Shown here piece after piece: positions 45,140-54,849 of a stretch of 64,000 nt of DNA. The stretch comes from Aquincola tertiaricarbonis (lineage in GTDB: Bacteria; Pseudomonadota; Gammaproteobacteria; Burkholderiales; Burkholderiaceae_C): the NCBI RefSeq assembly GCF_023573145.1, contig NZ_CP097636.1, forward strand, positions 3,658,001 through 3,722,000, written 5' to 3'. Made by a program: the position numbers and the translations under genes. The notes under the pieces are model-generated. The model was given only the letters and a program-made list of their open reading frames with translations, did no database searches and had not been told where the DNA came from. The stretch's first letter is position 1; every line of letters begins with the position of its first letter.

Positions 45140-45151
45140 TAGAATCGCCCC
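45140..45151 (+). promoter_or_regulatory. -10-like element six bases before the argS start
   Basis: TAGAAT (45140-45145) is followed by six bases and the argS ATG (45152). This spacing would put the transcript start at the start codon. No ribosome site precedes the ATG; only a C-rich stretch is present. Confidence 0.45.
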
Positions 45152-46870
45152 ATGATCCAAGCCAAGCAGGACTTGCTCGCCGCCTTGCGCGCAGCAGTCG
45201 CGGAACTGGCCCCCGAACCCGGCCCCAACGTTCCCCCGCTCGACACCCTCGAGTTCGAATCCCCCAAGCAGGCCGCCCACGGAGACTTTGCCGTCACCGT
45301 GGCGATGCAGCTGGCCCGTGGCCTGAAGAAGAACCCGCGCGAGCTGGCGCAGGCGCTGGTGGAGGCGCTGCAGCGCCAGCCTGCCGTGCAGCAGTGGGTG
45401 TCGGCGCTCGAGATCGCCGGCCCGGGCTTCATCAACCTGCGCCTGAAGGAAGCCGCCAAGCAGGCCGTGGTGCGCGAGGTGCTGGAAGGCGCCGAACGCT
45501 TCGGCCGCCAGCCGGCCAACGGCCGCAAGCTGATGGTGGAGTTCGTGTCGGCCAACCCCACCGGTCCGCTGCACGTGGGCCATGCCCGCCAGGGCGCGCT
45601 GGGCGACAGCCTGAGCCACCTGTTCCAGACGCAGGGCTTCGACGTCACCCGCGAGTTCTATTACAACGACGCGGGCGTGCAGATCGCCACGCTGGCCGCC
45701 TCCACCCAGGCGCGCATCCGCGGCCTGAAGCCCGGTGAGGAAGGCTGGCCCGAATCGGCCTACAACGGCGACTACATCGCCGACATCGCGGCCGACTTCC
45801 TGGCCCGCAAGACGGTCAAGGCCGACGACCGCGAGTTCACCGCCTCCGGCGACCCGGAAGACCTGGACGGCATCCGCCAGTTCGCGGTGGCCTACCTGCG
45901 CCACGAACAGGACCTGGACCTGCAGGCCTTCGGCGTCCAGTTCGACAGCTACTACCTGGAAAGCAGCCTGTACACCTCGGGCCGCGTCAACCAGACGGTG
46001 GACCGCCTGGTGGCCGCCGGCAAGACCTACGAGCTGGACGGCGCGCTGTGGCTGAAGAGCACCGACTACGGTGACGACAAGGACCGCGTGATGCGCAAGT
46101 CCGACGGCAGCTATACCTACTTCCTGCCCGACGTCGCGTACCACATCGCCAAGTGGGAGCGCGGCTTCGACAAGGTGATCAACTGCCAGGGCACCGACCA
46201 CCACGGCACCATCGCCCGTGTGCGCGCCGGGCTGCAGGCGGCGAACGTCGGCATTCCGCAGGGCTATCCCGACTACGTGCTCAACACCATGGTGCGGGTG
46301 GTGCGCGACGGCGCCGAGGTCAAGATCAGCAAGCGCGCCGGCAGCTACGTGACGCTGCGCGACCTGATCGACTGGACCAGCCGCGACGCGGTGCGCTTCT
46401 TCCTGATCAGCCGCAAGGCCGACACCGAATTCACCTTCGACATCGATCTGGCGCTCAAGCAGAACGACGAGAACCCGGTGTTCTACGTGCAGTACGCGCA
46501 TGCGCGCATCTGCTCGGTGCTGGCCAAGGCCAACGTGGCCGAACTGGCGCAGGCCGACCTGTCGCGCCTGGTGGCGCCCACCGAACTGGCGCTGATGCTC
46601 AAGCTGGCCGACTACCCGGCCATGCTCAGCCGCGCGGCCGCCAGCCTGGCGCCGCACGACGTGGCCTTCTACCTGCGTGACGTGGCCGCCGCCTTCCACA
46701 GCTACTACGCGGCCGAGCGCTTCCTGGTGGACGACGCCGAACTGGCCCGCGCCCGCCTGGCGCTGCTGGCGGCCACCCGCCAGGTGCTGCGCAATGCGCT
46801 GTCGCTGCTGGGCGTGAGCGCACCGGAATCCATGAACCGGGCCGAAGAAGCCCAGAAGGAACCTGCATGA
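45152..46870 (+). CDS. argS: arginyl-tRNA synthetase
   Basis: 572 residues, the usual class I ArgRS length. The HIGH motif is HVGH (141-144) in [20 protein letters not shown], the N-terminal Arg_tRNA_synt_N domain includes [13 protein letters not shown], and KMSK is replaced by the common ArgRS form (KISKRAGSY). The C-terminal anticodon-binding DALR domain follows. It charges tRNA-Arg. It overlaps the SPOR gene by four bases. Confidence 0.97.
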   Translation: MIQAKQDLLAALRAAVAELAPEPGPNVPPLDTLEFESPKQAAHGDFAVTVAMQLARGLKKNPRELAQALVEALQRQPAVQQWVSALEIAGPGFINLRLKEAAKQAVVREVLEGAERFGRQPANGRKLMVEFVSANPTGPLHVGHARQGALGDSLSHLFQTQGFDVTREFYYNDAGVQIATLAASTQARIRGLKPGEEGWPESAYNGDYIADIAADFLARKTVKADDREFTASGDPEDLDGIRQFAVAYLRHEQDLDLQAFGVQFDSYYLESSLYTSGRVNQTVDRLVAAGKTYELDGALWLKSTDYGDDKDRVMRKSDGSYTYFLPDVAYHIAKWERGFDKVINCQGTDHHGTIARVRAGLQAANVGIPQGYPDYVLNTMVRVVRDGAEVKISKRAGSYVTLRDLIDWTSRDAVRFFLISRKADTEFTFDIDLALKQNDENPVFYVQYAHARICSVLAKANVAELAQADLSRLVAPTELALMLKLADYPAMLSRAAASLAPHDVAFYLRDVAAAFHSYYAAERFLVDDAELARARLALLAATRQVLRNALSLLGVSAPESMNRAEEAQKEPA

Positions 46871-47541
46871 AGTCGCAACGCGGAGGCTTCGTGATGGGCC
46901 TCATCGTCGGTCTGCTGGTCGGCCTGGCGCTGGCCCTGGGCGTGGCGCTGTACGTCACCAAGGTGCCGGTGCCCTTCGTCAACAAGGTGCCGCAGCGTTC
47001 GGCCGACCAGGACGCGGCCGAAGCCGAGAAGAACAAGAACTGGGACCCGAACGCGCCGCTGGCCGGCAAGCCGCCGCGCAGCGCCTCGGGCACGGTGCAG
47101 CCGGCGCCCGCCTACCCGGCCCAGCCGGCGGTGCCCGCCCCGGTGCCGCAGACGCCGCCCGCCACCACCACCCCGGCGCCTGCCCCCGCGCCGGCACCCG
47201 CTCCGGCCCCGCAAACCGGCTCCACCCGCGACCCGGCCGCCATCCTGTCGGGCCAGGGCGGCGGCGCCGCTTCGGCCGCGCGGTCCACCAAAACCGGCAG
47301 CGATGCGTTCACCTACTTCGTGCAGGCGGGTGCTTTTGCCCGGCCGGAAGATGCGGAACAGCAGCGCGCCAAGCTGGCGATGCAGGGCCTGGCGGCCCGT
47401 GTCACCGAGCGGGAGCAATCCGGCCGTACCGTGTACCGCGTGCGCCTGGGCCCCTTCGAGCAGAAGGACGACGCCGAGGCTGCGCAACAACGCCTGCAAG
47501 GCACGGGCACCGAGGCGGCGCTGGTGCGGGTCGAACGCTGA
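46867..47541 (+). CDS. SPOR-domain membrane protein
   Basis: 224 residues: one membrane helix (about 9-32), a Pro/Ala-rich linker (70-120) and a C-terminal SPOR domain ([35 protein letters not shown]). SPOR domains bind denuded peptidoglycan at the septum, so a cell-envelope or division role is likely. Co-translated with argS, a gene order common in betaproteobacteria. A 7-bp hairpin TTCGCCC-GCC-GGGCGAA (47542-47558) follows the stop without a T-run. Confidence 0.92.
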   Translation: MKSQRGGFVMGLIVGLLVGLALALGVALYVTKVPVPFVNKVPQRSADQDAAEAEKNKNWDPNAPLAGKPPRSASGTVQPAPAYPAQPAVPAPVPQTPPATTTPAPAPAPAPAPAPQTGSTRDPAAILSGQGGGAASAARSTKTGSDAFTYFVQAGAFARPEDAEQQRAKLAMQGLAARVTEREQSGRTVYRVRLGPFEQKDDAEAAQQRLQGTGTEAALVRVER

Positions 47542-47632
47542 TTCGCCCGCCGGGCGAAACTTTCGGCACCGTGGACCTGTCCACCCGCTACAGGCGCCGC
47601 CTCCGGCGCCCCACCGATCCAAGAGGAACCGA

Positions 47633-48286
47633 ATGAACCGTCGTGACTTCACCGCCCGCGCCGCGGGCACCGGCCTGGCGCTGAGCCTGGGCCTTGCCGG
47701 GCACAGCGCCCACGCCCAGGGCGGCTCGCTGGTGGAGGGCAAGGACTACGTCAAGCTGTCGTCGCCCGCGCCCACGGCAGGCGGCAACAAGGTGGATGTG
47801 GTCGAGTTCTTCTGGTACGGCTGCCCGCACTGCAACGCCTTCGAGCCTTCGCTGGACGCCTGGGCCAAGAAGCTGCCGGCCGACAGCGTGGCCTTCCGCC
47901 GCGTGCCGGTGAGCTTCTCGGCGATGCACGAGACCCACGCCAAGATCTTCTACGCGCTGGAAGCCCTGGGCCAGGTGGAAGCCATGCACCGCAAGGTGTT
48001 TGCCGCCATCCACGTGCAGCGCAAGCGCCTGGACAAGGAAGCCGACATCGTCGAGTTCATGACGCAGAACGGCGTGGACGGCGCCAAGTTCACCGAGGCC
48101 TACAAGTCGTTCGGCGTGGCCACCAAGGTGCGCCAGGGCAAGTCGCTGTCCGAGGCCTACAAGATCGACGGCGTGCCCTCGATCGGCGTGGCCGGCCGCT
48201 GGTTCACCGCGCCTTCGCTGGCGGGCTCGCCCGAGCGTGCGCTGGCCGTGACCGACGCGCTGATCCAGATGGCGAAAAAAGCCTGA
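47633..48286 (+). CDS. dsbA: thiol:disulfide interchange protein DsbA
   Basis: 217 residues; signal peptide MNRRDFTARAAGTG..., ending near AHAQG, with a twin-arginine look. The active site is C64-P-H-C67 (FFWYGCPHC), cis-Pro in DGVPSIGV. It introduces disulfides into exported proteins in the periplasm, with DsbB as the expected partner. AAGAGGA ribosome site. A strong terminator follows. Confidence 0.95.
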   Translation: MNRRDFTARAAGTGLALSLGLAGHSAHAQGGSLVEGKDYVKLSSPAPTAGGNKVDVVEFFWYGCPHCNAFEPSLDAWAKKLPADSVAFRRVPVSFSAMHETHAKIFYALEALGQVEAMHRKVFAAIHVQRKRLDKEADIVEFMTQNGVDGAKFTEAYKSFGVATKVRQGKSLSEAYKIDGVPSIGVAGRWFTAPSLAGSPERALAVTDALIQMAKKA

Positions 48287-48289
48287 ACA

Positions 48290-48313
48290 AGCGCCCCGCA
48301 ACGGGGCGCTTTT
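48290..48313 (+). terminator. intrinsic terminator after dsbA
   Basis: AGCGCCCCG-CAA-CGGGGCGCT (48290-48310) followed by TTT, four bases after the dsbA stop. It isolates dsbA from the lptA-lptB-rpoN genes. Confidence 0.9.
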
Positions 48314-48363
48314 CGCACCGGGCTGCCGTGATGGCCGCATCTATTGCGGCAGCGGTCACGGGC

Positions 48364-48409
48364 GAGGCATGAAACTGTGGCTAGAATGACCATGCAAGTT
48401 TCATGCCTC
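48364..48409 (+). promoter_or_regulatory. perfect 13-bp inverted repeat around a -10-like element before lptA
   Basis: GAGGCATGAAACT (48364-48376) and AGTTTCATGCCTC (48397-48409) are exact inverted copies, 20 bp apart, ending one base before the lptA ATG (48411). The spacer holds TAGAAT (48382-48387), a -10-like hexamer. The half-site centres are 33 bp, three helical turns, apart. This looks like an operator pair framing the promoter; if transcription starts upstream it would instead be an RNA hairpin over the start region, where no ribosome site is visible. Confidence 0.65.
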
Positions 48410-48410
48410 T

Positions 48411-49058
48411 ATGACCACCCACAATTCATGCCTGCCTCTCGTCAACAGGCTGCACAGCGCAGCGGTGGTTGCAGTCGCCTGCGGCCTGCTGGCCGCTGTC
48501 GCACCGCAGGCACAGGCCGCGCGGACCGACCGCAACCAGCCCATCACCATCGACGCCGACAAACCCGGCACGGTGGACATGCTGAAGCAGGTGGTGGTGT
48601 TCAACGGCAACGTCGTCATCACCCAGGGCTCCATCACCATCCGGGCCGAGCGCGCCGAGATCCGTGAAGGCGCCGACGGCTTCCGCTCCGCGGTGGCGGT
48701 GGGCAGCGGCGGCCAGCAGGCCAGCTTCCGCCAGAAACGCGAAGGCCTGGACGAATACATCCAGGGCACGGCCGACCGCATCGAGTACGAAGGCCGCGGC
48801 GACGTGGTGCGCTTCGTCGGCAAGGCCCAGGTGCAGCGGCTGCGCGGCAGCGTGGCGGCCGACCAGATCAGCGGCGAGCGCATCACCTACGACAGCACCA
48901 CCGAAGTGTTCAGCGTGGCCGGCAGCACGGCACCCGCCCCCGCCGAGGGCGCGGCCAGCGGCCCCGGCAACGGCCGCGTGCGCGTGATCCTGACACCGCG
49001 CGAGGGCTCCGCCGCGGCCGAGGCTGCGCCGGCCCCCGCCTCAGGAGCTTCGCGGTGA
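48411..49058 (+). CDS. lptA: lipopolysaccharide transport periplasmic protein LptA
   Basis: 215 residues with a signal peptide ending near AQAAR. OstA/LptA domain: [57 protein letters not shown]. It bridges LPS from the LptBFGC extractor to LptDE across the periplasm. A Pro/Ala-rich tail of ~40 residues follows. It overlaps lptB by four bases. The usual upstream partner lptC is missing here; dsbA lies in its place. Confidence 0.93.
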   Translation: MTTHNSCLPLVNRLHSAAVVAVACGLLAAVAPQAQAARTDRNQPITIDADKPGTVDMLKQVVVFNGNVVITQGSITIRAERAEIREGADGFRSAVAVGSGGQQASFRQKREGLDEYIQGTADRIEYEGRGDVVRFVGKAQVQRLRGSVAADQISGERITYDSTTEVFSVAGSTAPAPAEGAASGPGNGRVRVILTPREGSAAAEAAPAPASGASR

Positions 49059-49846
49059 CGGGTGTGACGACCCCCTCCCCGGCGGCCCCGCTGGCCCCTC
49101 GCAGCGGCAGCCGCCTGGAAGCCAGCCGGCTGGCCAAGCGCTACGGCACCCGCACCGTGGTCAAGGACGTGCACCTGGCCGTGGGCGCGGGCGAGGTGGT
49201 GGGCCTGCTGGGCCCCAACGGCGCCGGCAAGACCACCACCTTCTACATGGTGGTGGGCCTGGTGCGGGCGGATGCCGGCGAGATCCGCATCGACGGCGCC
49301 GAGGTGCAGCACAAGCCCATCCACCAGCGTTCGCGCATGGGCTTGTCCTACCTGCCGCAGGAAGCGTCCATCTTCCGCAAGCTGACGGTCGAGGAAAACA
49401 TCCGCGCCGTGCTGGAGCTGCAGCGTAGCCCCGATGGCCGTGCACTGCCGGGCCAGGAGATCGACCGCCTGCTCGAAGGCCTGCTGGCCGAGCTGAGCAT
49501 CGAGAAGCTGCGCGCCAGCCCGGCGCCTTCGCTGTCCGGCGGTGAACGGCGGCGGGTGGAGATCGCCCGCGCGCTGGCCACGCAGCCGCGCTTCATCCTG
49601 CTGGACGAACCGTTCGCCGGCGTGGACCCGATCGCGGTGATCGAGATCCAGCGGATCATCGGATTTCTCAAGGCGCGCGGCATCGGCGTGCTGATCACCG
49701 ACCACAACGTGCGCGAGACGCTGGGCATCTGCGACCGCGCCTACATCATCAGTGAAGGGCGTGTGCTGGCCGAAGGCACGCCCAACGAGATCGTCGACAA
49801 CACGGACGTGCGCAAGGTCTACCTTGGCGAGCACTTCCGCATGTGA
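49055..49846 (+). CDS. lptB: LPS export ABC transporter ATPase LptB
   Basis: 263 residues from a GTG overlapping the lptA stop. Walker [10 protein letters not shown] (53-61), [15 protein letters not shown] signature, [13 protein letters not shown]alker [11 protein letters not shown]-loop; the C-terminal segment [12 protein letters not shown] is diagnostic of LptB. It powers extraction of LPS from the inner membrane. Confidence 0.96.
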   Translation: MTGVTTPSPAAPLAPRSGSRLEASRLAKRYGTRTVVKDVHLAVGAGEVVGLLGPNGAGKTTTFYMVVGLVRADAGEIRIDGAEVQHKPIHQRSRMGLSYLPQEASIFRKLTVEENIRAVLELQRSPDGRALPGQEIDRLLEGLLAELSIEKLRASPAPSLSGGERRRVEIARALATQPRFILLDEPFAGVDPIAVIEIQRIIGFLKARGIGVLITDHNVRETLGICDRAYIISEGRVLAEGTPNEIVDNTDVRKVYLGEHFRM

Positions 49847-49867
49847 TGGTTCAAACCGGTTGATGTC

Positions 49868-51406
49868 ATGAAACCCTCGCTGCAAATCCGCCTCTCGCAG
49901 CACCTGGCCCTGACGCCACAGCTGCAGCAGTCCATCCGGCTGCTGCAGCTGTCCACCCTGGAACTGCACCAGGAAGTCGAGCAGATGCTCGAGCAGAACC
50001 CCTTCCTGGAGACCGAGGAAGAGCATGTGCCGGCCTTCGAGCAGTCGCTCGAGCGGCCGGCCGCCAGCAGCAATGCCGACGACGGCGACTACGCCGGCAG
50101 CAGCAGCACCGAAACCGGCGCCGCCGCCGACGGTGACGGCGCCGAGGCGCCCGGCGTGGACAGCGCCGACTTCGGCACCACCGAGCGCGACGACTGGGAA
50201 AACGGCACCGAGCGCGACGACTTCGACGGCATCCGCGAAACGCCCTCGGCCAGCAGCAGCAGCAACAACGACAGCGACGACTTCGAGCCGCAGGAGCGCG
50301 GTGGCGGCGGCATCTCGCTGCAGGAGCACCTGCGCGCGCAGATGGCCGGCATGCGCCTGGAGCCGGCCGACGCCGCCGCGCTGCATGTGCTGATCGAATC
50401 GCTGAACGAAGACGGCTACCTGGCCGACCCGCTGGCCGAGATCGCGGCCCAGCTGGCCGGCGATGCCGACCTGGAGCAGCAGGAAGAGCTGCTGGAGCGG
50501 CTGCAGTGCGCGCTCAAGTGGCTGCAAAGCCTGGAGCCGCTGGGCGTGGGCGCGCGCGACCTGCCCGAATGCCTGGTGTTGCAGCTCAAGGCGCTGCCGC
50601 GCAGCGAAGCACAGGCGGTGGCCATCATCGTGTGCAAGCAGCACCTGGAGCTGCTGGCGCGCCGCGACCTGAAGAAGCTGATCGCCGCCACCGGCGCCGA
50701 CGAGGAGCTGCTGAAGGCCGCGCAGGAGCTGATCCGCCGCTGCGAGCCCAAGCCCGGCCGGCCCTTCGCACGGGCCGAGGCCAACATCATCATTCCGGAC
50801 GTGATCGTGCAGCGCAACGGCCGCGGCTGGAAGGTGGTGCTCAACCCCGACGTGATGCCCAAGCTGCGCATCAACGACCTGTATGCGCAGGCCATCCGCG
50901 GCAACCGCGGCCAGAACGGCAACGGCGCGCTGGGCGCGCGGCTGCAGGAGGCGCGCTGGTTCATGAAGAACATCCAGCAGCGCTTCGACACCATCCTGCG
51001 GGTGTCCAGCGCCATCGTCGAGCGGCAGAAGAACTTCTTCACCCATGGCGAGATCGCGATGAAGCCGCTGGTGCTGCGCGAGATCGCCGACGAGCTGGGC
51101 CTGCACGAGTCCACCATCTCGCGCGTGACCACCGCCAAGTACATGGCCACGATGTTCGGCACCTTCGAGCTGAAGTACTTCTTCGGCTCGTCGCTCAACA
51201 CCGATGCCGGCGGCAATGCCTCCAGCACCGCGGTGCGCGCGCTCATCAAACAGCTGGTGGCGGCCGAGGACGCGGCCAAGCCGCTGTCGGACAGCCAGCT
51301 CAGCCAGATGCTGGAAGAACAAGGCATCCAGGTGGCGCGCCGCACCGTCGCCAAGTACCGTGAAGCCCTGAAGATCGCGCCGGCCAACCTGCGCAAGGCC
51401 ATGTAG
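49868..51406 (+). CDS. rpoN: RNA polymerase sigma-54 factor RpoN
   Basis: 512 residues. Region I is Gln/Leu-rich (MKPSLQIRLSQHLALTPQLQ, IRLLQLSTLELHQEVEQ); an acidic linker (~70-145) follows, then the core-binding domain, the HTH (LGLHESTISRVTTAKYM) and the RpoN box ARRTVAKYRE (490-499). It directs RNA polymerase to -24/-12 promoters and needs AAA+ activators such as PrsR (2613-3986). The order lptA-lptB-rpoN is conserved in proteobacteria. Confidence 0.97.
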   Translation: MKPSLQIRLSQHLALTPQLQQSIRLLQLSTLELHQEVEQMLEQNPFLETEEEHVPAFEQSLERPAASSNADDGDYAGSSSTETGAAADGDGAEAPGVDSADFGTTERDDWENGTERDDFDGIRETPSASSSSNNDSDDFEPQERGGGGISLQEHLRAQMAGMRLEPADAAALHVLIESLNEDGYLADPLAEIAAQLAGDADLEQQEELLERLQCALKWLQSLEPLGVGARDLPECLVLQLKALPRSEAQAVAIIVCKQHLELLARRDLKKLIAATGADEELLKAAQELIRRCEPKPGRPFARAEANIIIPDVIVQRNGRGWKVVLNPDVMPKLRINDLYAQAIRGNRGQNGNGALGARLQEARWFMKNIQQRFDTILRVSSAIVERQKNFFTHGEIAMKPLVLREIADELGLHESTISRVTTAKYMATMFGTFELKYFFGSSLNTDAGGNASSTAVRALIKQLVAAEDAAKPLSDSQLSQMLEEQGIQVARRTVAKYREALKIAPANLRKAM

Positions 51407-52642
51407 ATGCCCCAGATTGCCCTGTTCCTGCCTTGCGCCGCAGGCGTCGAGGACCTGCTGGCCGAAGAGTGCCGGCGCCTGCTCGGCGACAAGGCCCGCA
51501 TCAACACCAGCCGTGGCGGCGCCACCGTGTGGGGCGACGAGCGCGCCGCGATGCGCCTGAACCTGGGCTGCCGCCTCGCGCAGCGCGTGCTGTGGCCGGT
51601 GGCCCACGGCCCCTACCACGACGAGCATGAGCTGTACGAGCTGGCGCGCACCATGCGCTGGGGCGAGTGGATCACGCCGCGGCAGACGCTGCGGGTGGAC
51701 AGCACCGCCCAGCGTTCGCCGCTGCGCAGCCTGAACTTCGCCAACCTGCGCATCAAGGACGCGGTGTGCGACGACCTGCGCGAAGCCACCGGCGAACGCC
51801 CCAGCGTGGACACCCGCTGGCCCGACCTGCCGCTGGCGCTGCACCTCACCGCCACCCATGCCACGCTGTACGTGGACCTGTCGGGCGAAGCCTTGTTCAA
51901 GCGCGGCTGGCGTGAGGCCAAGGGCGAAGCGCCGCTGAAGGAAACCCTGGCCGCCGCGATGCTGGCGGCCGCCGGCTGGCAGGGCCGGGCCGAAGACGGC
52001 CCGCTCTTCGACCCCTGCTGCGGTGCCGGCACCATCGCCATCGAGGCAGCGCAGATCGCCTGCGGCATCGCGCCGGGGCTGCAGCGCCGCTTCGCGTTCG
52101 AGAAGCTGCTGCCCTTCCGCCCGCACCTGAACGCCTGGCGGCAGATGCTCAGCGAGGCCGAGGCCGCGGTGCATGCGCCGCAGGTGCCCATCTTCGCGGG
52201 CGACGTGTCCTTCCGCATGACCGACTTCGCCACCCGCAATGCCGAGCGCGCGGGCGTGCTGCATGCGGTGGACTTCAAGACCGCCGATGCGCTGCAACGG
52301 CCGGCGCCGGCCGAGGGCGGCGTGCTGATGATGAACCCGCCTTATGGCGAGCGCATCGATGCCAAGGGCACCGGCCAGGGCGGCGGCCAGGCCTTCGAAG
52401 GCGGCGGCAGCCCGGCCGAGTTCTATGCCAAGCTGGCCGCGCACTGGAAGCGCCAGTTCCCGGGCTGGACGGCCTGGGTGCTGAGCCCCGACATGAAGCT
52501 GCCGTCGATGATGCGGCTGAAGGAAAGCCGCCGCGTGCCGATGTGGAACGGCCCGATCGAATGCCGGCTGTTCCGGTTTGATCTGGTGGCGGGGTCGGCG
52601 CGCTCCGCTGCACCACGCAGCGGCGAAGAGCCCTCCGACTGA
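51407..52642 (+). CDS. rlmL: THUMP-domain 23S rRNA guanine-N2 methyltransferase (RlmL-like)
   Basis: 411 residues, starting directly after the rpoN stop. An N-terminal THUMP/ferredoxin-like region (about 1-165) precedes a class I methyltransferase with LFDPCCGAGTIAIEAA (SAM binding) and the catalytic NPPYGER. It corresponds to the RlmL half of E. coli RlmKL; the RlmK part is absent. It likely makes m2G in 23S rRNA, though a tRNA target cannot be excluded. Converges on eutC with no gap. Confidence 0.9.
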   Translation: MPQIALFLPCAAGVEDLLAEECRRLLGDKARINTSRGGATVWGDERAAMRLNLGCRLAQRVLWPVAHGPYHDEHELYELARTMRWGEWITPRQTLRVDSTAQRSPLRSLNFANLRIKDAVCDDLREATGERPSVDTRWPDLPLALHLTATHATLYVDLSGEALFKRGWREAKGEAPLKETLAAAMLAAAGWQGRAEDGPLFDPCCGAGTIAIEAAQIACGIAPGLQRRFAFEKLLPFRPHLNAWRQMLSEAEAAVHAPQVPIFAGDVSFRMTDFATRNAERAGVLHAVDFKTADALQRPAPAEGGVLMMNPPYGERIDAKGTGQGGGQAFEGGGSPAEFYAKLAAHWKRQFPGWTAWVLSPDMKLPSMMRLKESRRVPMWNGPIECRLFRFDLVAGSARSAAPRSGEEPSD

Positions 52643-53440
52643 TCACTTCAAGGCAGGGGAAGGAGGCGCCGCCTCCAGCACCTCCAGGTCGCTTTCGTCC
52701 TTCAGGTTCACGCCGGTGCAGCCCAGCTGCAGCGCGCGCTTCATCAGCCAGGCCAGTTTGAAGGCGGCGGCCTCGGGGCGCAGGCCTTCGGGCCGCACGT
52801 TGCTGATGCAGTTGCGCTCGGCATCGTTTCGGCCGCGCCGCGGCCCGTGCGTGAGATAGATGCCCAGGCTGTCGGGCGAGCTCAGGCCCGGCCGCTCGCC
52901 GATGAAGATGGCCGACATCGCCGCGCCCAGCAGCTCGCCGATCTCGTCGGCCACCGCCACCCGCGCCTGCGTCACCACGACGACGGGCGCCAGCGTGAAC
53001 CCGGCCGGCAGGTGCTGCGGCAGCGCCGACAACAGCGCCCGCGTGTGGCGCTGCACCGCCAGCGACGACAGCCCGTCGCCCACCACGATGCACAGGTCGG
53101 GGGCCGGGCGGCCGGCCTCGCGCTGCTGCTGCGCATGGGCGCGCAGGCGCGGCGCGTCGTCTGGGTGCAGTTGCCGGCCCAGGTCGGGGCGGCGCAGGTA
53201 TTCGGTGCGGTCGCTCGCGCGGCTGCGGGCTTGCAGCACCGGCCAGCCGGCCGCCTGCAGTTCCTCCTGCAGCGCCAGCACGTCCAGCGGCGCGTGGATG
53301 GCGTCGCGCGCCATCGCATGCGCCAGGCCGAAGCGCAGCGCCTCGTCGGTGGGTGTGGCCACGCCCACGCGGCCGAGCGCGATGCGGGCGGCGGTGTGGC
53401 GGCGCCAGGCCTGCCAGGGGTCGGGCACGATCTCAGCCAT
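52643..53440 (-). CDS. eutC: ethanolamine ammonia-lyase small subunit EutC
   Basis: 265 residues. EutC features: DPWQAWRRHTAARIALGRVG at the N-terminus (shown in shorter pieces DPWQ, ARIALGR), DLCIVVGDGLSSLAVQRH, GERPGLSSPDSLGIYLTHGP and RNCISNVRPEGL. With EutB it forms the B12-dependent enzyme that splits ethanolamine into acetaldehyde and ammonia. It overlaps eutB by eight bases. The stop abuts the rlmL-like stop. Confidence 0.95.
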   Translation of the reverse strand: MAEIVPDPWQAWRRHTAARIALGRVGVATPTDEALRFGLAHAMARDAIHAPLDVLALQEELQAAGWPVLQARSRASDRTEYLRRPDLGRQLHPDDAPRLRAHAQQQREAGRPAPDLCIVVGDGLSSLAVQRHTRALLSALPQHLPAGFTLAPVVVVTQARVAVADEIGELLGAAMSAIFIGERPGLSSPDSLGIYLTHGPRRGRNDAERNCISNVRPEGLRPEAAAFKLAWLMKRALQLGCTGVNLKDESDLEVLEAAPPSPALK

Positions 53441-54830
53441 GGCTCAGTGCCAGTGCGTCCATGCCGGCCACCAGCCGGTGCTGGCCTGACGGGGGCAGCA
53501 CGCGGCCGCCGCCATCGGTGATCTGCATGCGCTGCAGCCAGGCCTCGAATTCGGGCGCGCGCTTCAGGCCCAGCGTTTCGCGCAGGAACAGCGCGTCGTG
53601 GAACGAAGTGCTCTGGTAGTTCAGCATCACGTCGTCGGCGCCCGGCACGCCGATCAGGAAGTTGAGCCCGGCCGCGCCCAGCAGCAGCAGCAGCGTGTCC
53701 ATGTCGTCCTGGTCGGCCTCGGCATGGTTGGTGTAGCAGACGTCGCAGCCGATGGGCAGGCCCAGCAGCTTGCCGCAGAAGTGGTCTTCCAGGCCGGCGC
53801 GGATGATCTGCTTGCCGTCGTACAGGTACTCGGGCCCGATGAAGCCCACCACGGTGTTGATCAGCAGCGGATCGTAGCGGCGGGCCAGCGCATAGGCGCG
53901 GGCCTCGCAGGTCTGCTGGTCGACGCCGAAGTGGGCATTGGCCGACAGCGCACTGCCCTGCCCAGTCTCGAAGTACATGACGTTGCGGCCCACGGTGCCG
54001 CGGTTCTGCGCCAGCGCGGCGGCCTGGGCCTCGGCCAGCAGCTCCGGCGTGACGCCGAACGACAGGTTGGTTTTTTCGGTGCCGCCGATGGACTGGAACA
54101 CCAGGTCCACCGGCACGCCGTCCTCGGCCAGCCGCAGCGTGTTGGTCACGTGGGTGAGCACGCAGCTCTGGGTGGGAATCTCGAAGCGCTGGATCACCTC
54201 GTCCAGCATGCGCAGCATCTCGCCCAGCACCGGCAGGCTGTCGGAAGCGGGGTTGATGCCGATCACCGCATCGCCCGCGCCGTACATCAGCCCGTCCAGC
54301 GTGGAGGCGGCCACGCCGCGCAGGTCGTCGGTGGGGTGGTTGGGCTGCAGGCGCACCGCCAGGTGGCCGGGCAGGCCGATGGTGTTGCGGAAGCGCGTGA
54401 CCACGCGGCACTTGCGCGCCACCGCGATGAGGTCCTGGTTGCGCATCAGCTTGCTCACCGCGGCCACCATCTCGGGCGTCAGCCCGGGTGCCAGCGCGGT
54501 CAGCGCCGCGGTACTGGCCTGCTCGCCCAGCAGCCAGTCGCGAAAGCCACCCACCGTGAGGTGGGCCACCGGCGCGAAGGCGGCCGCATCGTGGGTGTCG
54601 ATGATCAGCCGCGTGATGTTGTCGTCCTCGTAAGGCACCAGGGCCTCCTGCAGGAACACCTTCAGCGGCAGGTCGGCCAGCACATGGCGCGCGGCCATGC
54701 GCTGCTGCGCGGTCTCGGCGGCCACGCCGGCCAGGTGGTCGCCCGAACGCGCCGGGCTGGCGCAGGCCATCACCTGCTTGAGGTCGTCGAAGCCGTGGAC
54801 CTGGCCGGCCAGCGTGGTGCGGTAGCTCAT
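53433..54830 (-). CDS. eutB: ethanolamine ammonia-lyase large subunit EutB
   Basis: 465 residues (E. coli 453). Diagnostic segments: AAETAQQRMAARHVLADLPL, NTIGLPGHLAVRLQPNHPTDD (in pieces), GINPASDS, QSIGGTEKTNLSFG, TGQGSALSANAHFGVDQQT and DVCYTNHAEADQDDMD. It holds the active site and adenosylcobalamin. No eutA reactivase and no microcompartment genes are next to it, so this is a simple cytosolic pathway. The permease gene precedes it by 19 bases. Confidence 0.96.
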   Translation of the reverse strand: MSYRTTLAGQVHGFDDLKQVMACASPARSGDHLAGVAAETAQQRMAARHVLADLPLKVFLQEALVPYEDDNITRLIIDTHDAAAFAPVAHLTVGGFRDWLLGEQASTAALTALAPGLTPEMVAAVSKLMRNQDLIAVARKCRVVTRFRNTIGLPGHLAVRLQPNHPTDDLRGVAASTLDGLMYGAGDAVIGINPASDSLPVLGEMLRMLDEVIQRFEIPTQSCVLTHVTNTLRLAEDGVPVDLVFQSIGGTEKTNLSFGVTPELLAEAQAAALAQNRGTVGRNVMYFETGQGSALSANAHFGVDQQTCEARAYALARRYDPLLINTVVGFIGPEYLYDGKQIIRAGLEDHFCGKLLGLPIGCDVCYTNHAEADQDDMDTLLLLLGAAGLNFLIGVPGADDVMLNYQSTSFHDALFLRETLGLKRAPEFEAWLQRMQITDGGGRVLPPSGQHRLVAGMDALALSHG

Positions 54831-54849
54831 CGCGCGGTGTCCCTTGCGG

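Noticed and set aside
48887..52444. Open frame of nearly 1,200 codons on the minus strand
   Set aside because: It mirrors lptA, lptB, rpoN and rlmL, all well supported; composition is typical of a shadow frame.
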